A stretch of DNA of 10,809 bases from Candidatus Heimdallarchaeota archaeon LC_3 (GCA_001940645.1 MDVS01000108.1:1-10809), one strand, 5' to 3'; positions 1-6,780 are shown, counted from the first letter of the stretch. Numbers and translations are program-made. The notes: generated by a model not told the origin, from the letters alone.

Positions 1-2
1 GT

Positions 3-518
3 CATTCTGGTGTTTCTCAGATTGAATTAGGTGAAATGGATAGTCCTGTTACCACACGTGTAGAAACAATTAAAGAATTACTAACTTTTGCTGGTATAAA
101 CGTTGTTATACATAATGATTTTCCTACAGCGCTTTGAAATAAGATGATTATGATATGTGGATGGGGTGGTGTTACAGCAGTGACCCGGACAAGTTTAGGA
201 GGAATACGCTGTATTCCTGAAACACGAGAAATGATAGAAAAATCAATGCATGAGACTGTACTGGTTGCTCAGGGATTAGGAATAAAAGTGTCTGATAATA
301 TAGTTGATGATTATATGAAAGTGACTAATACTCTACCACATGAAACCACAACTTCTCTCCAACGTGATATTATGGCAGGTAGACCATCTGAATTAGAGTT
401 TCTATTGGGATCAGTAGTCAGCTTTGGAAAAGAACTAGGTATTGACACACCAATTAATAAATTTCTTTACTACAGTCTCTTACCTCAGGAAATCGAAGCT
501 AAAAAAGTGAGTAAATAA
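3..518 (+). pseudogene. panE: Ketopantoate reductase (2-dehydropantoate 2-reductase), C-terminal part, interrupted by TGA
   Basis: Reading in one frame from base 3 gives the C-terminal half of an ApbA/PanE protein, which reduces 2-dehydropantoate to pantoate with NADPH on the way to coenzyme A. Before the break the frame reads GVSQIELGE, then FAGINVV and DFPTAL. After it come NKMIM, GGVTAVTR and the family hallmark SLQRDIMAGRPSELEFLLG, then TPINKFLYY near the end. Between AL and NK, where the family normally has tryptophan (ALWxK), the codon at 135-137 is TGA, one base from TGG. Tryptophan elsewhere in the window is TGG, so recoding is unlikely; this is a nonsense mutation or a base-call error. 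An ATG at 144 could restart translation, but the product would lack the Rossmann half. The N-terminus lies outside the window. The last six to eight codons (EAKKVSK) match the tail of the TPR fragments downstream and seem to come from the repeat, not from panE. Confidence 0.85.
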
Positions 519-632
519 ACGAAAAGAGTATTAGAAACTGAAGAAAATAAAGTACTTTAAAGGAATTCCTTTGATTTCGGTAATAATCGGTGATACTTAG
601 AACCTCAATGTTATTCATCTTTGAGAGAAATT
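495..632. repeat. Convergent repeat module, copy A (TPR 3' tail facing longin-like 3' tail)
   Basis: From about 495 to 598 this matches 3803-3906 at a constant offset of 3308 without gaps. It includes the shared strings TTAGAAACTGAAGAAAATAA and TTTCGGTAATAATCGGTGAT. The left part equals the 3' end of the TPR fragments and supplies the last codons and stop of panE. On the minus strand the right part still encodes the end of the longin-like protein (YHRLLPKSKEFL, stop at 557-559). A one-base deletion near 599 puts the rest out of frame. Similarity continues to about 632 and covers the last codons and stop of the TPR gene on the minus strand. A 14-base palindrome, AAAGGAATTCCTTT, lies at 558-571 and is not kept in the other copies. 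Confidence 0.8.
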
Positions 633-2215
633 TCTAGTGCATTCTTGATATACTGGTCAAGTTGCGATTGTTGGACACGATCTTGCATAGAAGCATTATT
701 CTTTACTAGATCATTCCATTTGGAGAAATCTCTATCTAACTGATCTTGCTCTTGTAATATTTTCGTTTGTAATAGAACAAGTTCGTATTTGTCACTTATT
801 GTTCTGGCTTTTTCAAGATATTTTTGCGCATCAGTTAATCTTCCATGTAATAACTCTAACTTTGCCCTAAGGATAAATGATTCAACCATCACATCAAACT
901 GAAATTGTTCCTCTGCCTTTTTTTGTATGGTATCAATTAAATATTCGATTTCAGATAAAACTTCTGGTTCTCCGTATAGCTTCAATTCTTCTATCAAAAG
1001 TTCACTTAAGTTTTTTACAATTACTACATAAAGTTGCCATTTAAGATTGTCAATATTATTTTCTAAAAGTTCTTCAAAGATACTCGCAGATTTTATCTTA
1101 TCTTTAAGTCTTTTGCTATGTTTCAAAACTAAACCTTCTGCAACGGAGAAATACAACATAGATTTATGATCAGATTCTATTGAATAGTTTTCAATCTCTT
1201 GAAGAAGAGATTTTGCTTCTTTTTGGTCGTTTAGGTTTAAAGCTATTTGAAGTAAATAAAATAATGGTTGAATATAGTATCTGTTCTTGAATTTCAGCTC
1301 TTTTCGAATAGAAATACATTTTTCGAGTGATTTTCGTGATTCTGAAAATTTTCTTTGCTTTAAATAGATACTTCCTAAATTAAATTGAGTCAAAGCTACC
1401 TTTATCGGGTTTTCCAACTCAGTAAACAATTGTGATATCCGTTGGTTAGTCGAGAGAGCTTGATTAAGATCACCACGATCTTCATAATTACTTCCTATAC
1501 AAACTAGAGCATTTGCTATTCCTTCTTTATATTTCAATCGCTCAGAAATTTTTAGTGCTTCTACATTATATTGCATAGCTGAATTAAGATCACCTATTAC
1601 CCTTTTATTAGAACCAATTACGCAAAGCAAATAAGAGAATTGATATTCATTACCGAGTTCCTTCCATAAATTTTTAGATTCCTCTAAATATGACCAAAAT
1701 ATCTCTTCTTCCGTAATTTGACTGAGCAAATGTAAAGTACGTGCCAGTCCAGCCTTATTATTTAACTTCTTCCAATATTCGATGCTTTTTTCAAGAGATT
1801 TTCGATGATCATCGGGTAAAGGTGTTAATTGTCCTAACCAACCTACTAAGATGAGGAAATAAGCGTATTCCTCAGTTATCAAGTCTGAATTATCAAAGTT
1901 TTGAGAATTAATTATTATTCGTGCTTTTTCAAGGAACTCCTTAGCTTTATCAAGATTTGGTATCTCAATATAGGCAAAAACCAAAGCGAGCAGTAGATTG
2001 AGTTCTTGAAGTGGTAGTAATTGCTCCATTCGAAGATTTAATGTTTTGTCAATTAATATCTTTACCTGTCCGAGCTCTCCTTTTAAAGTAAGGATTGTAA
2101 TTCTAAAGGTGAGAGCTTCAATTTCTTTTTGGTCTTCAAATTTTTCAATTTGCTTGAGAGCTTCATCATATTGACCACGGTCAATTAAATCTTTGATATT
2201 CATCAAACATACCAT
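611..2215 (-). CDS. Large tetratricopeptide-repeat protein
   Basis: A soluble all-helical protein of 534 residues with no signal peptide or membrane segment. TPR-type helix pairs run through most of it, with the clearest units at about residues 192-225, 232-265 and 272-305. These have 40-residue spacing of the kinesin-light-chain type, with motifs such as YEDRGDLNQAL and GSIYLKQRKFSESRKSLEK. The C-terminal 150 residues match the family of the three TPR fragments in this window (for example KNLSELLIEELKLYG against LSLAELLLKDFKLFN). TPR arrays bind proteins; no enzymatic motif is seen, and the partner is unknown. The start at 2215 has no ribosome-binding site; the ATG at 2201-2203 (MNIKDLIDRGQYDEAL) is an equally good start and gives 530 residues. 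The stop lies inside repeat copy A, so the last few residues (LKDE) may be repeat-derived. The gene converges on the broken panE. Confidence 0.85.
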   Translation of the reverse strand: MVCLMNIKDLIDRGQYDEALKQIEKFEDQKEIEALTFRITILTLKGELGQVKILIDKTLNLRMEQLLPLQELNLLLALVFAYIEIPNLDKAKEFLEKARIIINSQNFDNSDLITEEYAYFLILVGWLGQLTPLPDDHRKSLEKSIEYWKKLNNKAGLARTLHLLSQITEEEIFWSYLEESKNLWKELGNEYQFSYLLCVIGSNKRVIGDLNSAMQYNVEALKISERLKYKEGIANALVCIGSNYEDRGDLNQALSTNQRISQLFTELENPIKVALTQFNLGSIYLKQRKFSESRKSLEKCISIRKELKFKNRYYIQPLFYLLQIALNLNDQKEAKSLLQEIENYSIESDHKSMLYFSVAEGLVLKHSKRLKDKIKSASIFEELLENNIDNLKWQLYVVIVKNLSELLIEELKLYGEPEVLSEIEYLIDTIQKKAEEQFQFDVMVESFILRAKLELLHGRLTDAQKYLEKARTISDKYELVLLQTKILQEQDQLDRDFSKWNDLVKNNASMQDRVQQSQLDQYIKNALEISLKDE

Positions 2216-2231
2216 TTAATAAACTAGATTT

Positions 2232-2291
2232 CTACATAAATATCTAAATTTTTAACAGTTTTTTAATTAATTAATTAATTTCTTGACTGTT
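2232..2291 (-). promoter_or_regulatory. AT-rich promoter region of the TPR gene with an inverted repeat
   Basis: Reading leftwards on the minus strand, an A/T-rich TATA-like stretch (AAATTTAGATATTTAT, about 2235-2250) lies 20-35 bases before the ATG at 2215, roughly where an archaeal TATA box would sit for a short leader. Beyond it, AACAGT at 2254-2259 and ACTGTT at 2286-2291 form a perfect inverted repeat enclosing four tandem TTAA units (2263-2278). The position suggests an upstream regulator site. That is inference from placement and symmetry only. Confidence 0.35.
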
Positions 2292-2488
2292 TTTCCTTTA
2301 TTTGGTCAATTGTAACTTGATAATACCAATAAGATAAAAAATTGAATGACATTAATTTATTTCTTCAACAATAAATGTGTTGTTCATATCAAGAATATGA
2401 CCAGAAATATCTTTTCGACGTGAATTATACCATATTCAATGAGTATAGGAGAATTTGATATTCAATTTACCTACTGATAATAAGGATT

Positions 2489-2638
2489 TTAAAGAAATTC
2501 ATTTGATTTCGGTAATAATCGGTGATACTGAAGGACCTCAAAGATTTTATCTTTGAAAGAGGAAAAAATATCCGTATCAATCACTTTATTAGCATTTAGA
2601 AAGGAGAGAAATCTGAAAACGAAACTTTTGTGAAGCTC
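2489..2638 (-). pseudogene. Longin-like gene, C-terminal remnant (module copy B)
   Basis: The minus strand reads ELHKSF, FRFLSF, NKVIDTDIFSSFKDKIFEV and YHRLLPKSNEFL before a TAA at 2489-2491. This matches the last 50 residues of the longin-like protein at 3865-4254, with a constant offset of 1376. The frame is intact over these residues but is closed upstream by TAG at 2639-2641, after which the similarity is lost. There is no start codon and no N-terminal half. This is the most diverged of the copies, and the TPR-side tail is absent to its left. It is a relic, not an expressed gene. Confidence 0.75.
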
Positions 2639-2748
2639 CTATCGTTTGTACTAGTTCAAGTAATTTATATCATAAACACTATAGAAAATAAAATGAGGAG
2701 AGATAAATTAAAAAGGAACTGTGTGATATTTTATGAAAAAAGGTATGA

Positions 2749-2762
2749 TTAGGGATCCCTAA
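2749..2762. repeat. 14-base perfect palindrome
   Basis: TTAGGGATCCCTAA is fully self-complementary and lies about 70 bases past the stop codon of the DsrE-like gene. It could be a protein-binding site or a transcript-end hairpin; nothing adjacent decides between these. Confidence 0.4.
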
Positions 2763-2831
2763 ATCAATTTGAGTGATAAAAAAAAATGAAGGGAGTATAT
2801 TTAATAATAAAAGAATTTATCGGTTTACCAC

Positions 2832-3197
2832 TTAAAATGTAATTACTTGATCAGGCATGTTTGCCGACAAAGCTTTATAGAGATCTGGAAAACAACCAAC
2901 TTTAACACCTTCGACGGTATCGATAGGTTCAAAATTGTTGTCACTAACTATTTTAGCAAGATTTCTCGAATTGGCGCATTGATCGCACATCATAAGAAGC
3001 ATACCAGTTTCTTTTGCAATTTTACTTAATCTTTCGCCATAAGGTTCACCTTTTCGAAGCATCCACGTGTTATCATCAAAAAAAAACATTCCTACAACTT
3101 CTACACCATGTCTGTTTTCTTCCAATTGAGGAAGAATCATCTGACCGACTTTATACCAACCTGCATTAGGCCCATTGACAATATAAGCTACTTTCAT
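2832..3197 (-). CDS. DsrE/DsrF-like sulfur-relay family protein
   Basis: A 121-residue cytoplasmic protein of normal length for the DsrE/YchN fold. It starts MKVAYIVNGPNAGW and continues with GQMILPQLE and GVEVVGMFFFDDNTWML. The likely reactive part is MLLMMCDQCA, with Cys71 and Cys74 in a C-x-x-C, and Cys102 follows in GVKVGCFPDLYKAL. DsrE-type proteins carry or transfer sulfane sulfur on such cysteines, usually as oligomers. From memory the sequence resembles the subgroup named SaoD (DsrE-related), but this rests on recognition only. The start is well supported: AAAGGTAA precedes the ATG at suitable spacing, and a 16-base palindrome sits just upstream. The gene appears to be a single-gene unit. 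OsmC-like and redoxin genes lie in the same window, and DsrE and OsmC domains are known to co-occur, so a shared role in thiol or sulfur stress is plausible. Confidence 0.8.
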   Translation of the reverse strand: MKVAYIVNGPNAGWYKVGQMILPQLEENRHGVEVVGMFFFDDNTWMLRKGEPYGERLSKIAKETGMLLMMCDQCANSRNLAKIVSDNNFEPIDTVEGVKVGCFPDLYKALSANMPDQVITF

Positions 3198-3499
3198 GAT
3201 TTATTACCTTTCTAATTTTAAAATTAGTTTATTTATTTGAAATAAAGAGTAATATTTGGAAAGTTACTAAGATTAAATCCTATTAAATTCATTCAATTTT
3301 CCAAGAAGGATGTTTGGTCAACAAAAGCGGATTTGACTATACTTGTTTATATAATAAAAAAATTTGAGCTGAAATTGTAGGATATCTGGTATCCAATCAA
3401 AGAAAGAAATTATAAGAATAATTTTAAGTTTATCGCTATAAATAATTAGAGGAGAAAGAAGTTTTTTCATTAATTTTCACATATAATTAAATCGAGAAT
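3198..3499. other. Intergenic stretch between the DsrE-like gene and a TPR fragment
   Basis: Apart from the DsrE-like promoter at its left end, I see no gene. A plus-strand TATA-like string, TTTATATAATAAAA, at about 3346-3359 and a small inverted repeat, GGATA-TCTGG-TATCC, at 3380-3394 could be leftovers of a promoter for the lost 5' part of the TPR gene. Confidence 0.4.
3212..3227 (-). promoter_or_regulatory. Perfect palindrome in the DsrE-like gene leader (candidate operator)
   Basis: CTAATTTTAAAATTAG is a perfect 16-base palindrome 15 bases before the ATG at 3197, directly next to the ribosome-binding site. A TATA-like AATAAATAAA on the minus strand (about 3228-3237) lies just upstream, which places the palindrome at the expected transcript start. 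A dimeric repressor binding here would block initiation. It could also form a hairpin in the leader. Confidence 0.45.
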
Positions 3500-3826
3500 T
3501 TGGAAGTAGAAATAATCAGTTTACCGATTTGTGAAAATAGAAACAAAGCTGGTCCGTATTTCATTGAAGTTCTAATTCTTAAATCTAAATTAGAGACATT
3601 AATGGGAAATTTCGATAAGGGTAGTGAATTTCTTAACCAAGCTAAACAAATCATTAAGGAAAAAGAGTATGATTTTTTAGAAAAGAAGATTGATGAGGAA
3701 ATCAATTCTTTCCAAACAACATTAAAGAGATCCACGTTTACAACGGATGATTTAACTCTTAGAAAAAAATTGGAATTGTTACACTTGGAGAATTATCTAT
3801 CAGAAGTAAAAAAAGTAATAAAATAA
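3500..3826 (+). pseudogene. TPR-family protein, C-terminal fragment (module copy C)
   Basis: About 108 open codons encode only the end of a TPR-family protein: GPYFIEVLILKSKLETL, then FLNQAKQIIKEKEYDFLEKK, ending KRSTFTTDD and YLSEVKKVIK. It corresponds to the last fifth of a protein like the 534-residue one at 611-2215, and is closely related to the fragments at 5217-5713 and 8495-8749. The frame has no ATG, only a TTG at 3500, and no ribosome-binding site, so it is probably a 5'-truncated remnant. Its stop is 38 bases from the stop of the convergent longin-like gene. Confidence 0.75.
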
Positions 3827-4200
3827 ATGAAACGAGTATTAGAAACTGAAGAAAATAAAGAAATTTAAAGTAATTTATTTGATTTCGGCAATAATCGGTG
3901 ATATTTAAGGATCTCAAAGAGTTTATCTTCGAAAGAGGAGAAAATTTTAGTGTTAATCACTTTATTAGTCCTAAAAAAAGAAATAAATCTGAAAAGGAAA
4001 CTATTATGAATATTTTTTAACACTTTTCTAATCAATTTATCTTTAACCTCCTTAGTAGTTTCTAGACAAACAATGAAATTATCGTCATAAAAATAATTAA
4101 GTTTACGATCACCCATAGTAATAGTATCAATATTACCTTCATCAAGCCCAGTAACAGAAGAAAAATTAAGTAAGGAAACGGTAATACCACCAATAATGTT
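3581..4200. repeat. Duplicated block, copy C (partner at 8504-9123)
   Basis: This 620-base block aligns with 8504-9123 at a constant offset of 4923 and no gap. It covers the TPR 3' fragment, the 38-base spacer and most of the longin-like gene. By eye the longin-like part (336 bases) differs at about 14 positions, or 96 percent identical, while the TPR part is more diverged. The run at about 3955-4070 is nearly identical in copies C, D and E. Confidence 0.85.
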
Positions 4201-4254
4201 TTCATCAATAAGAGAAAAACCACTACCTTCAAATTCGTTTGATTTGGAATTCAT
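3865..4254 (-). CDS. Small longin-like (profilin-fold) protein, possibly N-terminally truncated
   Basis: 129 residues, the most complete copy of a family seen five times in this window. FSLIDENIIGGITVSLLNF, then GNIDTITMGDRKLNYFYDD and NFIVCLETTKEVKDKLIRKV follow the strand and helix order of longin/roadblock-type domains: a helix beginning IIGG, a hairpin around MGDRKLNY, a strand FIVCLE and a closing helix. Asgard archaea have many such domains, thought to act with small GTPases. The assignment rests on pattern recognition. The usual first beta hairpin is missing, so the ATG at 4254 may be internal to an older, longer gene; the frame stays open upstream for about 16 codons but without another ATG. 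The basic C-terminus ends YHRLLPKSNKLL. No ribosome-binding site is evident. It is divergent from the redoxin gene (94 bases apart) and convergent with a TPR fragment. Confidence 0.6.
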   Translation of the reverse strand: MNSKSNEFEGSGFSLIDENIIGGITVSLLNFSSVTGLDEGNIDTITMGDRKLNYFYDDNFIVCLETTKEVKDKLIRKVLKNIHNSFLFRFISFFRTNKVINTKIFSSFEDKLFEILKYHRLLPKSNKLL

Positions 4255-4310
4255 TTTATTAGCACAAAAGTTTTTTGAAGGATGCCTACATATGTGAAAA
4301 ATCTATCTTG

Positions 4311-4320
4311 TTTTTTAAAC
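4311..4320 (+). promoter_or_regulatory. Candidate TATA box of the redoxin gene
   Basis: TTTTTTAAAC lies 29-38 bases before the ATG at 4349, so transcription would start only a few bases ahead of the gene. The A/T-rich context makes the match weak. Confidence 0.3.
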
Positions 4321-4348
4321 CTTTTATTTTAAAAGAAGTGTGAAATTA

Positions 4349-5026
4349 ATGGAAAAAAAAATGGTTAATATTGATCAATTTATAAAAAAAGCGGAAGATG
4401 AATTCTTAGAAAGATGGAAAAGAGGACCAACACGTTTAACATGGACTAGTTTACCTCCTCAAGTTGGTGAAAAAGCACCAAATTTAAAGTTACAGGATTT
4501 TGAAGGAAACTGGGTTGAATTAAATGATTTTTGGGAAGAAAAACCTACAGTAATATTGTTTTGGCGTCATTTTGGTTGTGGATGTGGATTAGATCGAGCT
4601 AAAAGGTTACAAGAAGAATACAAAGAGTATATTACCAATGGTGCAAATGTGGTTATTATTGGTCAAGGTGAACCAGAACGATCAAAAATTTACGCTGAAA
4701 AATACCAGATACCATGTACAATATTGTGTGACCCTGAATACAAAGCGTATGAAACTTTCGGATTATTAGAGGGAGATCCTTTTTTATTTCTGTTTGATGC
4801 TCCTGATAATCTAATAAATAGGGAAGAAGAAGCAACAAATGAAATAATAAAGTCAAGACGAGAAACTGGACAGCCTTTAGTTGATAATCCATGGCAGTTA
4901 CAAGGTGAATTTGTAATTAGCACAACAGGAGTAATTTATCTAGCTTACCATTATCAATATTGCGAAGATTATCCTAATCCGTTAGTAATTCTTTCAGCAA
5001 TAAAAAAAGCTAAAAAGGAAAAATGA
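4349..5026 (+). CDS. Peroxiredoxin/thioredoxin-like protein (AhpC-TSA type) with C-G-C motif
   Basis: 225 residues, cytoplasmic, with no signal peptide. VGEKAPNLKLQDFEGNWVEL (39-58) is the typical opening of the AhpC/TSA redoxin fold. TVILFWRHFGCGCG (67-80) is the active-site strand and helix, with Cys77 and Cys79; ANVVIIGQGEP and IPCTILCDPEYKAYETFG (121-138) are the following strands. The surrounding FWRHFGC resembles the peroxiredoxin-like-2 group, where C-x-x-C is usual, but here the spacing is C-x-C. Cys123, Cys127 and Cys205 are further candidates for disulfides. Likely role: reduction of peroxides or protein disulfides; the substrate is unknown. The ATG at 4349 is chosen because it opens a normal-length N-terminus; GTG at 4340 and ATG at 4361 are alternatives, and none has a strong ribosome-binding site. 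It appears to be transcribed alone, between a divergent longin-like gene and a TPR relic. Confidence 0.8.
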   Translation: MEKKMVNIDQFIKKAEDEFLERWKRGPTRLTWTSLPPQVGEKAPNLKLQDFEGNWVELNDFWEEKPTVILFWRHFGCGCGLDRAKRLQEEYKEYITNGANVVIIGQGEPERSKIYAEKYQIPCTILCDPEYKAYETFGLLEGDPFLFLFDAPDNLINREEEATNEIIKSRRETGQPLVDNPWQLQGEFVISTTGVIYLAYHYQYCEDYPNPLVILSAIKKAKKEK

Positions 5027-5216
5027 AAATCATCGCTTCAAATACAAATTTAGTTCTGAGAGGGATATTAAAGCTTTTATGAACGAAAAAAATTTAGAAA
5101 ATCTAAATATAGGATAAATTTTGTTTTTCAAAGAATTAAATTAATTATTTGAGACAAAAGTATTTTTTTCGCATCAATTTATCTTTATTCTTGATTTACG
5201 GATAAAAAATATTGTC

Positions 5217-5713
5217 AGAACGCCTAGAAAGAGAGATAAATATTCAAATCCAGAAGAAGCCAAAGATTATTTTCTGAAATTATTGAAGAGAATATTAATT
5301 ATTCTGTCACTACATTAGCTATGTTAAGTCTTGCGGAATTGCTTCTTAAAGATTTCAAATTATTTAATGATGAAGAAATTATTCAGGAATTACATGAGAT
5401 CATAGAAAAAATGTATCGATTCGGGCAGGACTATTCTGGGCCTTATTTCATTGAAGTTCTTATAATAAAATCTAAGTTGGAGACCCTGCAAGCGAATTTC
5501 GATAAAGCAAGTGATTTTCTTTATGAAACTGAACAAGTTATTGCAGATAGAGAATATTATTTTTTAGAAAAGAAAATCGCTGATGAAATTAATACTTTTC
5601 AGACTAAATTAAAGAGATCCACGTTTACAACGGATGATGCTACTCTGAGGGAAAAATTGGAATTGTAACACTTAGAGAATTATCTATCAGAAGCAAAAAA
5701 AGTAATAAAATAA
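5217..5713 (+). pseudogene. TPR-family protein, C-terminal fragment with frameshift and nonsense codon
   Basis: The longest of the three TPR relics. Codons from 5217 read KRDKYSNPEEAKDYF; the frame then shifts by one base near 5274 and continues EIIEENINYSVTTLAMLSLA from 5276. It runs on through GPYFIEVLIIKSKLETL and KRSTFTTDDATLREKLEL. A TAA at 5666-5668 replaces the TTA (Leu) found in the sister copies; beyond it the frame still reads HLENYLSEAKKVIK to the original stop at 5711-5713. The layout matches copy C at a constant offset of 1887. A shorter product could start at the ATG at 5321, but with two lesions and no 5' half this is a decaying gene. After the stop, the motif AATTAGAAACTGAA recurs at 5757-5770 behind about 40 extra bases, and no longin-like partner follows. 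Confidence 0.8.
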
Positions 5714-5885
5714 ATGAATTTCGGAAAATTGTAATTAATTCTTATTAAAAGATTTTAATTAGAAACTGAATAATAACAAATTGTTCTTAGGATTTCCTAC
5801 TTGGAATTTATAAAAAATTCTTTCATATCTATTATTTATCTACCAGAAAGTCGAAAAATAAAATAATACGTTTTTATTAATCTCA

Positions 5886-5898
5886 GAACATTTAAAAG
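5886..5898 (+). promoter_or_regulatory. Candidate TATA box of the OsmC-like gene
   Basis: GAACATTTAAAAG resembles GAAACATTTAAATAAGG ahead of the lectin gene. Initiation about 25 bases downstream would leave a leader of about 50 bases, long enough to include the ribosome-binding site before 5969. Confidence 0.4.
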
Positions 5899-5968
5899 TC
5901 TGAAAAATGAATTTGGACATTATCATTTACTATTGAATCTAAACAAAATCAGAAATGAGGTTAAAAAT

Positions 5969-6466
5969 ATGTCGAATGTGGTAAACGGAATAGATAAAGA
6001 AAAACTAGTAGAAGCAGTAGAAAATTTGAAAAGAACTCCAGAGAACACAATAAGAAAAAAAAAGTTAACAGCTGAGTGGGTTGGTGGATATCGGGCGAAA
6101 GTTTACTCCGGTGATACTGAAGTTTTCATCGGTGGTGATAAGGATTTTGGGGGCATGTCAATGGCACAAGCTAGTCATTTAGGTTGCATGATCGATGTAA
6201 TCGCAACCCATGCAACACTTAGAGGAATAGAATTAGAAAAACTTACAATCGAGAGCGAAGGAGAATTTGATATGGGGAAATATTTGGGAGTACCCAATAA
6301 ACCAGATCCAGGATTTCAAAATATTGAGTGTACTATTAACATAAAGGTAAAAAATGCTTCTACTGAAGAATTAGAGGAACTGTTAAATTTTAGTAAAACC
6401 GTTTCACCCGTGGGAAACACATTAAAATCACAGGTACCAATAAATATGAAATATGTGTTTGAATAG
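5969..6466 (+). CDS. OsmC/Ohr-family protein
   Basis: 165 residues, normal for the OsmC family of thiol-dependent peroxidases, which reduce organic hydroperoxides as tight dimers in the cytoplasm. VGGYRAKVYSGDTEVFIGGD forms the N-terminal strands. SMAQASHLGCMIDVIATHAT (64-83) is the long central helix with the reactive-position Cys73, and IELEKLTIESEGEFD and NIECTINIKV follow. The end reads SKTVSPVGNTLKSQVPINM, where Ser146 takes the place of the second cysteine of classical OsmC/Ohr (usually C-P-V). A normal two-cysteine cycle is therefore not possible, unless Cys121 helps; a sulfur-carrier or other thiol role is the alternative. The ATG at 5969 has GAGGT 7 bases upstream, which decides the start over an in-frame TTG at 5933. 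No gene is close enough for an operon. Confidence 0.85.
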   Translation: MSNVVNGIDKEKLVEAVENLKRTPENTIRKKKLTAEWVGGYRAKVYSGDTEVFIGGDKDFGGMSMAQASHLGCMIDVIATHATLRGIELEKLTIESEGEFDMGKYLGVPNKPDPGFQNIECTINIKVKNASTEELEELLNFSKTVSPVGNTLKSQVPINMKYVFE

Positions 6467-6554
6467 AATAAAAATAATTATTTAATAGATATAAGGAAAA
6501 GTAAAAAGAATTAAGTTTGTCCTGCTTGGAATGATACTACGTAATTTCTTAAAT

Positions 6555-6573
6555 TGTTGAAACATTTCATTAC
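6555..6573 (+). repeat. 19-base repeat, copy 1
   Basis: TGTTGAAACATTTCATTAC is identical to 10508-10526, where it abuts a truncated end of the longin-like module. The 19-mer contains two overlapping small dyads (TGTT-GA-AACA and GAAA-CA-TTTC). Flanks of the two copies are unrelated. Confidence 0.7.
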
Positions 6574-6780
6574 AAACTTGAGAAATAGAGGTGGAACGAT
6601 TCTCAGGATACGCTTACCCTACATCAAAATATTATTTAATGGTTATCTCCTAATTCAAGATTAGTATCGGGGATATCTAAATCTGGTTGATCATTTTATT
6701 GAAAAGGATTTTATTATTTAATGATTCTTGTACTAAAGTCAGTATAAGGGTGTATTGATCTTTATACAACCAAAAATAAG

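Larger units (their letters stand above)
2216..2831. other. Long stretch without an intact gene
   Basis: This 616-base gap between the TPR and DsrE-like genes holds the TPR promoter region, a decayed longin-like tail (2489-2638) and a palindrome (2749-2762). A minus-strand run of 27 open codons at 2352-2435 ends in a proper stop and contains GHILDMNNTFIVEEIN; it may be the last trace of another gene, but I do not recognise it. No RNA gene is seen. Confidence 0.5.

Noticed and set aside
135..137. TGA read as tryptophan or selenocysteine in panE
   Set aside because: Tryptophan is TGG throughout the other genes, TGA ends the redoxin gene, and no family member has selenocysteine at this place. 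A nonsense mutation or base error is simpler.
551..571. AAAGGAATTCCTTT as a terminator hairpin of panE
   Set aside because: The palindrome occurs only in copy A, has no room for a loop and is not followed by a T run. In the other copies the same position is not symmetrical.
2261..2281. TTAA tandem repeats as a replication origin
   Set aside because: Only four units and no origin-recognition-box-like repeats or Orc1/Cdc6 gene nearby; a promoter-proximal AT-rich tract is the simpler reading.
2352..2435. Minus-strand run of 27 codons with RRKDISGHILDMNNTF
   Set aside because: It looks protein-like and ends in a stop, but it is closed upstream by TGA at 2436-2438 and matches no family I can name. 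Mentioned only as part of the intergenic stretch.
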